Source: UBA1563 sp041667115
Lineage (GTDB): Bacteria; Bacteroidota; Ignavibacteria; Ignavibacteriales; Ignavibacteriaceae
Length of the DNA: 64,000 nt
Assembly (NCBI GenBank): GCA_041667115.1
Contig: JBAYFO010000005.1
Span: 31,968 to 95,967 of the forward strand
Direction: 5' to 3'
Positions 46,232 to 53,039 of the stretch are shown piece by piece. The notes below the pieces were generated by a model. That model worked only from the letters and a program-made list of their open reading frames with translations, was not told where the DNA came from and made no database searches. The stretch's first letter is position 1, and each line of letters opens with the position of its first letter. The translations under genes were made by a program, and so were the position numbers.

Positions 46232-47245
46232 CTATATGACTTCCCAATTTTCAATTGAGGTGTGTTCATTTACTTGAATTTTACTTTTTTCAAGTTCATT
46301 CCAAATTAATGCGGCTGCGCCAAGCACGGCAGTATTTCCGTTGTGTAAAGCAGATGGGAGTAATTTCACTTTGTTTTTGAAAATATTCAGCATATTGTCT
46401 TCCATCGCTTTTTGTGTCGGTGCAAAAAGTATTTCACCGGCAGAAGCAAGCCCGCCAAAAAGAATAATTGCTTCGGGACTTGTATAGGTAACGGCATTAG
46501 CCAACGCCTTGCCTAAAATTTCTCCGGTAAAGGCAAACGCAGCGAGTGCAATTTTATCACCAAGCATCGCAGCCTCAAAGATCATTTTAGATGTTAAATC
46601 TTCAAAAGGAATATTCCGTAACTGGCTGGAATCATTCGAGTTACATAAAAGGTCAAAAACGGTTCTGCGTATTCCGGTAGCTGAAGCGTATGTTTCAAGG
46701 CATCCTTTTCTTCCACATCCACATTGTCTTCCATTTTCAACAACGATAACATGCCCGATCTCACCGGCAAATCCGTCGTGCCCGTAAATCAACTCTCCAT
46801 TGGCGACAATTCCGCTGCCCAACCCGGTACCAAGTGTAATAACGATAAAGTCTTTTAATCCTTTAGCTGCGCCGAATTTCATTTCACCGAGAGCGGCGGC
46901 ATTTGCGTCGTTTGTAATAGCCGAGGGAATATTGTAATATTTCTTTACGATCTCCACAACATTAACGATCTGCCAATTTAAATTCGGAGGAAGTTCCACC
47001 TTTCCCGTATAATAATTTGCGTTCGGAGCGCCGATACCAATTCCCACCAAAGAATATTTATTTGCTATGGTTTCATAAACGGCATCTACTTTAGGGAACA
47101 GTCTTTCAAACAATTTTTCGGCGGATTCGGAAGCGTTTGTCGGGATGGAAGATTCGGCGACACATTTCCCATCCTTATCGACAAAACCAAAGACCGTATT
47201 CGTTCCGCCGATATCGATACCAAGAGCAACACTAAGTTTAGACAT
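46232..47245 (-). CDS. ROK-family sugar kinase
   Basis: A 337-residue kinase. The ATP loop is ALGIDIGGTNTVFGF and the sugar/catalytic motif is AITNDANAAALGEMKFG. TLGTGLGSGIV follows. The ROK zinc signature is GRQCGCGRKGCLETYAS, preceded by the GHDGFAGEIGHV sugar-binding Glu/His. It is most likely a glucokinase given the GH3 and glucose-type permease neighbours, but N-acetylhexosamine or mannose specificity cannot be excluded. It lies 101 bp downstream of the permease gene with a hairpin between. Confidence 0.93.
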   Translation of the reverse strand: MSKLSVALGIDIGGTNTVFGFVDKDGKCVAESSIPTNASESAEKLFERLFPKVDAVYETIANKYSLVGIGIGAPNANYYTGKVELPPNLNWQIVNVVEIVKKYYNIPSAITNDANAAALGEMKFGAAKGLKDFIVITLGTGLGSGIVANGELIYGHDGFAGEIGHVIVVENGRQCGCGRKGCLETYASATGIRRTVFDLLCNSNDSSQLRNIPFEDLTSKMIFEAAMLGDKIALAAFAFTGEILGKALANAVTYTSPEAIILFGGLASAGEILFAPTQKAMEDNMLNIFKNKVKLLPSALHNGNTAVLGAAALIWNELEKSKIQVNEHTSIENWEVI

Positions 47246-47287
47246 AACTACTTTGTTTCCGTTTCTACACTATCGTAATGATTTTTA

Positions 47288-47321
47288 GAGAAGTCAGAGG
47301 TAAGTACTCTTCTGACTTCTC
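47288..47321 (-). promoter_or_regulatory. intercistronic hairpin between permease and ROK kinase genes
   Basis: GAGAAGTCAGA and TCTGACTTCTC are perfect 11-bp inverted copies with a 12-nt loop. On the minus strand the stem is followed by TAAAAATC, a poor U-tract. This suggests partial attenuation or mRNA stabilisation after the permease gene rather than a complete stop. Confidence 0.5.
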
Positions 47322-47346
47322 ATTCCTAATTCCTAATTCTTTTCAA

Positions 47347-48657
47347 CTATTTTGCATAAGAAGGAACGTGTCCTTTAAATCCATAATAAGCGATAAACAA
47401 ATAACAAACTACAGGAAGAATAAAAGCGTGATGAATACCAATGCTGTCTGCGATCGCCCCTTGAACAACGGGGATGATGGCACCGCCGACAATAGCCATG
47501 CACAAAATACCACTTCCCTGGCCTGTATGTTTTCCTAGTCCGTCAATTGCCAGCGTAAAGATTGTCGGGAACATTATTGAATTAAACAATCCGATAATTA
47601 ATACGGACCACATTGCTATTGAACCGGTTGTAAGCATGGTAATAATTACTAATAATCCTGCAACAAAAGCATTCACGCCAAGCACGGTTCCCGGTTTAAC
47701 AAATCGTTGAACATAAGAACCGAGAAATCTTCCGATCATTGCTCCTCCCCAGTAAAACGAAACATATTTTCCAGCATCGGCTTCTTTCAAGCCGGCAATA
47801 AATGGTTGTCCCAAATAATTAACAAGAAAACTTCCGATAGAAACTTCAGCGCCGACATAAACAAAAATTCCAACTGCGCCCAACACCAGGTGTTTATAGC
47901 CCCAGGCACTTTTATGTTTTTCGTCATAACTTGATCCTGTTCCGTCAGAAGAAGAAACACTTGCAGCTTCAATTTTAGGAAGTTTAATAAAAGCAAAGAC
48001 CGCGGCAATAATGAAAAGAACCGCAGCTAACCCGAGATAAGGATTTTGTACGGCAGCAGCTTCTGCAGCTTTGTAGGTCTCAATATCCGCTGGAAGCATC
48101 CCTTTCATTTGGTCAGCAGTTTTCACTACCACGGAAAGAATGAGCAACGAACCAAAATATGGAGCAATAGTAGTCCCTAACGAATTAAATGCTTGTGTTA
48201 AGTTCAACCGGGAAGAAGCCGTTTGAGGTTTTCCGAGAATGGCAATGTAAGGATTTGCAGCTACCTGGAGGATGGTAATCCCGGCGGCTAAAACAAAAAG
48301 AGCAGCTAAGAATAAAGGATAGGAACGCATTCCGGCAGCCGGATAAAACATCAATGTTCCTATCCCGGCAGTAGTTAAACCGGCGACAATTCCTCTCTGG
48401 TACCCGATCTTTTCAATTATTTTTCCGGAAGGGATTGAAACAATAAAGTAAGCAAAGAAGAAACAGAATTGAATTAACATTACCTGCGTATAGTTCAGGT
48501 CAAAAACTGTTTTTAAATGGGGAATGAGGATATCATTTAAGCAGGTGAGAAATCCCCACATAAAAAAGAGTGACGTTAATGTAGTTAATGCGAACGTGTA
48601 ATTCTGTCCGTTCCCTGAAGCTTTTATATTGGGGTTTGCCGGAGCCGATACTGCCAT
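47347..48657 (-). CDS. FHS-family sugar:H+ symporter (glucose/galactose or fucose permease type)
   Basis: A 436-residue MFS permease with 12 predicted membrane helices. The family pattern is visible: SLFFMWGFLTCLNDILIPHL in TM1, FFFAYFIVSIPSGKIIEKIG, QVAANPYIAILG, RLNLTQAFNSLGTTIAP and the TM7-8 ASIGSFLVNYLG-like segment (VSIGSFLVNYLGQPF). A strong GAGGAG site precedes the start. It is the first gene of the permease-kinase-GH3 set, pointing to glucose or a related hexose. Specificity is inferred from neighbours. Confidence 0.93.
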   Translation of the reverse strand: MAVSAPANPNIKASGNGQNYTFALTTLTSLFFMWGFLTCLNDILIPHLKTVFDLNYTQVMLIQFCFFFAYFIVSIPSGKIIEKIGYQRGIVAGLTTAGIGTLMFYPAAGMRSYPLFLAALFVLAAGITILQVAANPYIAILGKPQTASSRLNLTQAFNSLGTTIAPYFGSLLILSVVVKTADQMKGMLPADIETYKAAEAAAVQNPYLGLAAVLFIIAAVFAFIKLPKIEAASVSSSDGTGSSYDEKHKSAWGYKHLVLGAVGIFVYVGAEVSIGSFLVNYLGQPFIAGLKEADAGKYVSFYWGGAMIGRFLGSYVQRFVKPGTVLGVNAFVAGLLVIITMLTTGSIAMWSVLIIGLFNSIMFPTIFTLAIDGLGKHTGQGSGILCMAIVGGAIIPVVQGAIADSIGIHHAFILPVVCYLFIAYYGFKGHVPSYAK

Positions 48658-48987
48658 AATGTTCTCCTCAATGAGTGTTGTAATTGTAAATCAAAGCGCT
48701 AATAAGTGGTTTGAAGATCATTCACGCTAAAAATTAAATGTAAATGGAACAAACTATATGCCTAAAGAAATGTTGAGTTTTTGCCCGGATTTGCGCCTTA
48801 CCTAAATACGTAGGATGCAAATTGGTTATTAAATTAATAAACTTTTCTTATTAAAATAATAAGCAAATCGAATATTTAATATGGTAGAGAGAAAAGCTTT
48901 TTTTTCACCCACAACTTGGGGGTCTCTTTTGTAAGAACAAAATCATACAATAACGATTTTGTTTTACATTCATAACGCGTTTTATTA
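48658..48987 (-). promoter_or_regulatory. 330-bp control region upstream of the sugar operon
   Basis: No gene is visible. Elements for the minus-strand operon include AAAGCGCTAA (48693-48702), whose AGCGCT core resembles a LacI-type operator close to the start, and CCTAAATACGTAGG (48801-48814), an imperfect palindrome of the kind bound by LuxR/NarL-type regulators. There are also AT-rich palindromes near 48830-48860. I could not define a -35/-10 pair. All regulator assignments are inference. Confidence 0.3.
48936..48963 (-). terminator. possible terminator hairpin after the small lipoprotein gene
   Basis: AACAAAATC and GATTTTGTT form a perfect 9-bp stem with a 10-nt loop, 25 bp past the minus-strand stop at 48988. 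The stem is AT-rich and the trailing U-tract is weak, so the call is tentative. Confidence 0.4.
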
Positions 48988-49680
48988 TTACCAGGTTCTC
49001 TTTTTTCTAAACAAGAAAAAGACCACGACCAACAAGACAAAACCTGCTAAAAAAAAGATCCAATAGGGAGTTTCTTTCAATTTAAAAGGTCTGAAAGAGA
49101 CAGAGATCGTTTTCCCTTTTCCAATTTCCGCGAGAGAATATTTCCAGATAAGTTTTTTCTTATCAACCTGCGTTGCGTTATGCGTAACGATTTCACCGGG
49201 GAATGTGTAAATGTACGTAACTTGATACGTCGAATCATTTAAGCCATAGCCGGTAGCAATTGGAGGAATATATTGAGAAAAGATTTTCTGCCCTGCCGCT
49301 CCATCCTGCATGGAGAAATGGTATTCTGCAAAAGGTTTTACTTTGTTTAAAGAATCTATATTCGTAAATGAAAATTCAACAACTGCGTGCGCGGTGCTGT
49401 CGGTAGTATCGTTTGAAACTGTAATATTTTCTATTGTAATGTTGGGAGAAGTAAAGTCCGAACGAAGAGAATCAGCGTTAAAAATTCCCAGCGGATCATA
49501 AAAAGTTTTTCCGCCTGATGTATCGGCTTTGATCCAATAATGGATTCTCATATCCCCTGAACCATCGGGACTAAAACTTGTTTCCTGTTCATAATTCAAA
49601 CAACCCGCTAACAAAAGGGGGAAAAAAGCAAAGAATAAAATTTTACTAAAACTAAAACGGGAACCGGTCTGTTGTATCAT
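48988..49680 (-). CDS. lipoprotein with C-terminal membrane helix
   Basis: A 230-residue protein. The lipobox LLAGC gives lipidated Cys27. The mature part starts LNYEQETSFSPDGSGDMRIHYW and forms a beta-rich ~160-residue domain. Near the end a hydrophobic helix (WIFFLAGFVLLVVVFFLF) is followed by RKKRTW. The layout recalls LppM-like proteins of Gram-positive bacteria, which also begin with an extracytoplasmic domain tailed by a helix, but I do not claim homology. It is monocistronic and divergent from the FmdB gene. Confidence 0.7.
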   Translation of the reverse strand: MIQQTGSRFSFSKILFFAFFPLLLAGCLNYEQETSFSPDGSGDMRIHYWIKADTSGGKTFYDPLGIFNADSLRSDFTSPNITIENITVSNDTTDSTAHAVVEFSFTNIDSLNKVKPFAEYHFSMQDGAAGQKIFSQYIPPIATGYGLNDSTYQVTYIYTFPGEIVTHNATQVDKKKLIWKYSLAEIGKGKTISVSFRPFKLKETPYWIFFLAGFVLLVVVFFLFRKKRTW

Positions 49681-49777
49681 TAAAGAATCCTAAAAGATTT
49701 TCGTACATCAAAATTAGATAAATTTTTGGTTTTTCGTTAGATTTAAATGTGATTTTTTTCAAAAAAGGTTTTAAAAG

Positions 49778-50029
49778 ATGCCGACGTACGATTATAAATG
49801 CTTAGAATGCAATCATAACTTTGAGACATTTCAATCAATGAAAGATGAACACTTAACCGAATGCCCTAAATGCGGCGGGAAAATTAAACGGTTAATTGGT
49901 GCCGGTTCAAGTCCTATTTTTAAAGGAACGGGTTTTTATCAAACCGATTATAAAAATCCTTCCACAACTAAAAAAACAACACACACTCCTGCAAAAGTGG
50001 AAAAACCTGCTGTAGCAAAAACTGAATAG
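49778..50029 (+). CDS. FmdB-family zinc-ribbon protein
   Basis: An 83-residue protein. The first ~55 residues are the FmdB regulatory zinc ribbon: MPTYDYKCLECNHNFE with Cys8 and Cys11, then CPKCGGKIKRLIG with Cys29 and Cys32, and GTGFYQTDYK. A Lys/Thr/Pro/Ala-rich tail follows. FmdB proteins are small putative regulators of unknown mechanism. AAGG lies just upstream. The gene stands alone. Confidence 0.9.
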   Translation: MPTYDYKCLECNHNFETFQSMKDEHLTECPKCGGKIKRLIGAGSSPIFKGTGFYQTDYKNPSTTKKTTHTPAKVEKPAVAKTE

Positions 50030-50089
50030 TGTGCGTTCGTCAAAATTCCTAATTCAAAATTCATAACCTGGCAGAGCCAGAACCAAAAT

Positions 50090-50197
50090 TGATCTCAGAA
50101 CAAGGATTAACGATTTTAGAAGCATGTCAAGGCTTGCCATGGTTACATGATTTTTGTTACATCAAAAATCAAATATCGTTAATCGTTATTCTTAAAT
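50090..50197. repeat. MITE-like repeat, copy A (108 bp)
   Basis: It starts with TGATCTCAGAACAAGGATTA and ends with ATTCTTAAAT; the two ends are imperfect inverted copies of about 18 bp. The first 27 bp are identical to those of copy B (52939-53027) and the last 27 bp match it at 24 positions, while the middles differ. The interior contains its own TGATTTTTG/CAAAAATCA stem. No coding capacity. It lies between converging genes. Confidence 0.7.
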
Positions 50198-50259
50198 TTT
50201 TAATATTCTCGCCATTCTGCGCAGTTCACCGCTCCGCACCGGCGGAGGATTTTTACTAA

Positions 50260-51633
50260 CTATCTAATTCTCACTGCGTTCGCCTCTGGCGAAATTCCTA
50301 ATTCTTCAATCGTAGTTGGTTTTGCAATTATTCTATTCGAAGAATCAAGGAGAAACATTGTTGGTGTTGCATAAATAAAAAATTTTTTTGCCACGTCGCT
50401 TTCCCAACCTTTTAAATCCGACACGTGAATAAAGTCCAGATTATTTTTCTCCACAAAGTTTTTCCAATCTTTTTGGTTGGTGTCGAGAGAAACGGCAACT
50501 ACTCCAAAACTTTTTCTCGCCTTTTGTAGTTCACTTATTTTGGGTAAAATAGTTTTACAGTGGGGACACCTGCTTGCGTAAAAAACAAGCAACACCTTTG
50601 CCGCACTCCGTTTATACATTTCAAACTGCTTTCCGGAAATATCCTTGAGTGTGAAGTTTGGAGCAACTGCCCCAATGGGAAGTTTTTTATTTTGGTCAAT
50701 TCTTAGTTGAAGCGTGTTACCCAATTTCTCGTCCAGGCATAAATCATCTTTTATAACATAGTTGTCTACGATGTAATCCAATACTTTATCGAAACCGAAT
50801 TTCTTAAAACCGTCGAGCAGATATTCAACTACGTGTTGATAGACAATTGTGTTTACTTTTGCGTGATTAATTACCGAATCAATCCCTTTCATAAATTCTT
50901 TTTCAAGTAGTTCTTTCGGCAACTGCGGATTACGGTAATACGTCAGGTACTCAATCGTTCTGTTGGTGAATGCATCGGAGTAAATCAGCTCAGCGTCATC
51001 AAAGTCAACGTTATCAAGCGCATGAGCTTTAAGATAGATTAATTGCTGCCCGAGATTTTGATTGAAATTAACCGAAGGCAGACTTGCCGAACGAATGTAC
51101 CTTGCAATAAATGAGTTCGTCTCTTTTTGCGATGTTACTTTTACAAACTCTAAATATTCTTTTTGCAGTTGAACAATCTTTGCCTTCACGGTTTGATAAA
51201 AACTATCTTCTTTGGGATAACGTAAAAGAAGCAACTGCAATAAATCTGTTTTGGTCTTGTATACTTTATTAAGTTTTACAAAAGAATAATAGAGGCTGTT
51301 GCTTCCGGATGAAACAATTTCCATGCTGTCCATAATTTCGGAAGCATTTGTTTTCAGTTGAACATCTTTTCCATCATAAAGAAAATCTATATTGCGGTTG
51401 TTTGGAAAAGCGAGACGGTAAAATCCTTGATGATATTTTTTATTCTTAAAAGAGAATTGGAAAACGTCTTTCGCTGTTGAAGTGATTGAATCTACTATCG
51501 CAACTTTCTCGCCTTGCAGTGATTGAAGCTTTGCGGAAGTAGAACCGATACCGGTAACCGTAACTTCCAATGACTGTGAATAAAGTAGAGTCATTGCGGA
51601 CATGAAAATAAGAATTGAAAATAGTTGTTTCAT
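50260..51633 (-). CDS. TlpA-like thioredoxin-fold protein with DUF4369-like N-terminus
   Basis: A 457-residue periplasmic protein with a signal peptide (about 1-19, AMTLLYSQS). Residues about 20-115 form a beta-sandwich like DUF4369 domains. A helical middle follows (about 120-320). The C-terminal thioredoxin/AhpC-TSA domain (GAVAPNFTLKDISGKQFEM onward) has the redox motif CPHC (Cys356, Cys359) in FYASRCPHCKTILP, and the cis-Pro segment is in YATPTMFLLD. It is probably a thiol-disulphide reductase. It lies alone between a MITE-like repeat and the unusual non-coding region. Confidence 0.88.
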   Translation of the reverse strand: MKQLFSILIFMSAMTLLYSQSLEVTVTGIGSTSAKLQSLQGEKVAIVDSITSTAKDVFQFSFKNKKYHQGFYRLAFPNNRNIDFLYDGKDVQLKTNASEIMDSMEIVSSGSNSLYYSFVKLNKVYKTKTDLLQLLLLRYPKEDSFYQTVKAKIVQLQKEYLEFVKVTSQKETNSFIARYIRSASLPSVNFNQNLGQQLIYLKAHALDNVDFDDAELIYSDAFTNRTIEYLTYYRNPQLPKELLEKEFMKGIDSVINHAKVNTIVYQHVVEYLLDGFKKFGFDKVLDYIVDNYVIKDDLCLDEKLGNTLQLRIDQNKKLPIGAVAPNFTLKDISGKQFEMYKRSAAKVLLVFYASRCPHCKTILPKISELQKARKSFGVVAVSLDTNQKDWKNFVEKNNLDFIHVSDLKGWESDVAKKFFIYATPTMFLLDSSNRIIAKPTTIEELGISPEANAVRIR

Positions 51634-51664
51634 TTTTATCTTTTGTTGAAATATTAATTCCGCT

Positions 51665-51679
51665 TCACACTAAGGCGTG
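51665..51679 (+). repeat. direct repeat 1 bounding the non-coding element
   Basis: TCACACTAAGGCGTG. It matches the copy at 52178-52192 at 14 of 15 positions, in the same orientation and 513 bp apart. The sequence is itself partly palindromic (TCAC...GTGA in the second copy), so it could be a protein-binding site rather than a target-site duplication. Confidence 0.5.
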
Positions 51680-51694
51680 GCGCTATACAAATAA

Positions 51695-51712
51695 ATCCCG
51701 ATAAATCGGGAT
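51695..51712. repeat. ATCCCGAT palindrome
   Basis: ATCCCGAT and ATCGGGAT flank AA, a perfect 8-bp stem. CCCGAT...ATCGGG palindromes recur as dispersed intergenic sites in Bacteroidota-type genomes, and a related half-copy (CCCGA...TCGGG) follows 15 bp later. Confidence 0.5.
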
Positions 51713-51726
51713 AAAAATTTTCCATC

Positions 51727-51752
51727 ATCCCGATTTTTCGGGGTGCTTTTTT
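51727..51752 (+). terminator. terminator-like hairpin
   Basis: ATCCCGA pairs with TCGGGGT (one G-T pair) around a TTTT loop and is followed by GC and six T residues. It has the form of an intrinsic terminator on the plus strand, although no plus-strand gene ends here. It could end a transcript read from within this region or belong to a structured RNA. Confidence 0.45.
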
Positions 51753-51758
51753 CGTTCA

Positions 51759-51780
51759 GCGATACCGTTTACGGTATCGC
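51759..51780. repeat. 22-bp perfect palindrome preceding the array
   Basis: GCGATACCGT and ACGGTATCGC are exact inverted copies around TT. Its total length, 22 bp, equals the array period, and it contains the ACC...GGT pair that recurs in the array. It may be the best-preserved or founding unit; this is inference. Confidence 0.55.
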
Positions 51781-51794
51781 GTAATTACCATGAT

Positions 51795-52099
51795 TACCCT
51801 TGGAGGATCACCAAACAACCTTTTTACCTATCGGAAGAACCTGTTAAGGTTATTTCACCTACCCGGTGGGGTTATTCCAGGTACCCGGTCAGGTTATTCC
51901 ACCTACCTATTTGGGTATTGGATGAACCTCTATGGGTAGTCCCGCTATCCTTTTAGGTTATTGATATAACCTGTCGGGGTAGATCGAGAGCCTCTTAAGG
52001 TTGCCGGAACAACCTCTTTGGGTTATTCGAACTACCTTTTATGGTTGTTAATTTAACCTAAAAAGCTCATTTTGCCTACCTAATGGGCTATTTGCTGCC
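51795..52099. repeat. phased array of ~14 degenerate 21-22 bp units with inverted ACC/GGT motifs
   Basis: WACC motifs start at 51795, 51817, 51838, 51860, 51882, 51904, 51925, (51947 ATCC), 51968, (51989 AGCC), 52011, 52033, 52055 and 52077, always 21 or 22 bp apart (mean 21.7). GGT follows 10 bp after the motif start (9 once) in ten consecutive units from 51838 to 52033. Consensus unit: WACCTnTTnRGGTTATTCnn. Many units can form a 4-5 bp hairpin (AACCT-N4-AGGTT), some with compensating changes (TACC with GGGTA). The period is not a multiple of three, so it is not coding. Confidence 0.78.
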
Positions 52100-52177
52100 A
52101 GATAGTTGCAACTGGAATACCGCGTAACCTTGTCGCCTGCGATAGGAGCGCAAAATGGTTTACGCTGTACGAAGAAA

Positions 52178-52192
52178 TCACACTAATGCGTG
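52178..52192 (+). repeat. direct repeat 2 bounding the non-coding element
   Basis: TCACACTAATGCGTG, the second copy of the 15-bp repeat at 51665-51679 (one difference). With the next base it reads TCAC...GTGA, an imperfect palindrome. It lies 40 bp past the end of the FISUMP gene on the minus strand. Confidence 0.5.
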
Positions 52193-52231
52193 ATAATAAT
52201 CTACCATCGCCCATTATCCATCAAACATCTT

Positions 52232-52885
52232 CTAATCCTTTATGCAGCGAATACTGGAACCGAATTCCTTTCTGTCATAGCTCGTAGAGCTACTATAGTC
52301 CCACAAGGCAAAGCCGTACGCGTAGGCTCCACGATCCTCCGTAGAGCTCCAAAAGACAGTGCTGCTCCCTAAAGTGATTAGGCTACCATCGACACTGCGG
52401 TAGCCTGCGAATAGCGCAGAGAAACCACTTGTATTTGTGCCGACACTGTCTCCTGTTCCTTGCCCTACTGCCTTTAACGAGTTACCATTATATTGCACTG
52501 CTGTGACTAAAGTATCAAATTCTGCTTTCGTAGGTATGTGCCATCCAGTCGGACAAATTCCTTTCGTCCCTTCTATTGTATCATAAGCCATTGCTTCGCT
52601 CCATTGGTATAAACCACCATATTTACTGCAATTTGCAGTGTCGTTACCATAACAGTATTTTTCAATTACTCCGTTATTGCTTGGGTTTGCAGTCCCTTGT
52701 ATCATTGTTCCGACATCTAAGTTTTCTTTCAACCAAGTTTGGGTACCTATTTTTATTGTATGATATACTTTACCTTCATAAGTAATAGATGCACTCTCAT
52801 CGCTTGGAGAAATTGGATTGCCGGATTTTTTACATGAAGTAAACACCAACAGAGAAACAAGAAAAAAATAAACTGCCCTTTTCAT
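52232..52885 (-). CDS. FISUMP-domain lipoprotein
   Basis: A 217-residue protein. The lipobox FTSC gives Cys18. The mature part is the Fibrobacter succinogenes major paralogous domain: YEGKVYHTIKIGTQTWLKENL, CYGNDTANCSKYGGLYQW, GICPTGWHIPTKAEFDTL, FSALFAGYRSVDG, FWSSTEDRGAYAYG and SSIRCIKD. It is expected on the outer membrane. The function of the domain is not established. The gene sits between MITE-like copy B and the non-coding array, and its 3' half looks more GC-rich than its neighbours, which may indicate acquisition. Confidence 0.9.
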   Translation of the reverse strand: MKRAVYFFLVSLLVFTSCKKSGNPISPSDESASITYEGKVYHTIKIGTQTWLKENLDVGTMIQGTANPSNNGVIEKYCYGNDTANCSKYGGLYQWSEAMAYDTIEGTKGICPTGWHIPTKAEFDTLVTAVQYNGNSLKAVGQGTGDSVGTNTSGFSALFAGYRSVDGSLITLGSSTVFWSSTEDRGAYAYGFALWDYSSSTSYDRKEFGSSIRCIKD

Positions 52886-52938
52886 ATACCGCCTTTATTC
52901 TAAGTTTTAAGAACTTTAAGAAATTGTTCCTGCGAATC

Positions 52939-53027
52939 TGATCTCAGAACAAGGATTAACGATTTGCGAATTAAGAAGATTTAAAACAAAATCGCAAATT
53001 AAATATCATTAATCCTTGTTCTTAAAT
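52939..53027. repeat. MITE-like repeat, copy B (89 bp)
   Basis: Same orientation as copy A, beginning TGATCTCAGAACAAGGATTA and ending TTGTTCTTAAAT. Its inverted ends match at about 17 of 18 positions (AGAACAAGGATTAACGAT against the complement of the right end). The interior GATTTGCGAATT/AAATCGCAAATT extends the stem. It sits between the start of the FISUMP gene and the end of the peptidase/PD40 gene. Confidence 0.7.
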
Positions 53028-53039
53028 CCATTTATCAAA

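Larger units (their letters stand above)
51634..52231. other. 598-bp non-coding region carrying palindromes, a phased repeat array and flanking direct repeats
   Basis: No supportable gene is present: all frames are interrupted. Contents in order are direct repeat 1 (51665-51679), palindrome ATCCCGAT-AA-ATCGGGAT (51695-51712), a terminator-like hairpin (51727-51752), palindrome GCGATACCGT-TT-ACGGTATCGC (51759-51780), the 21-22 bp array (51795-52099) and direct repeat 2 (52178-52192). It lies upstream of the thioredoxin gene and downstream of the FISUMP gene, both on the minus strand. Confidence 0.75.

Noticed and set aside
46131..46247. 39-residue N-terminal extension of the GH3 enzyme
   Set aside because: It overlaps the ROK gene, contains no recognisable domain, and the downstream ATG has a ribosome-binding site and begins a signal peptide.
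47322..47345. ATTCCTA micro-repeats between the permease and ROK genes (and similar text at 50042)
   Set aside because: Two or three short AT-rich copies are within chance expectation and show no structure.
51795..52099. CRISPR array or tandem-repeat coding sequence
   Set aside because: There is no conserved repeat alternating with unique spacers, and no cas genes are near. A 21/22-bp period changes reading frame and stop codons occur in all frames.
50090..53027. Composite transposon carrying the thioredoxin and FISUMP genes
   Set aside because: The flanking repeats are real, but no transposase or integrase is present and no target duplication was found, so only a weaker statement is made in the findings.
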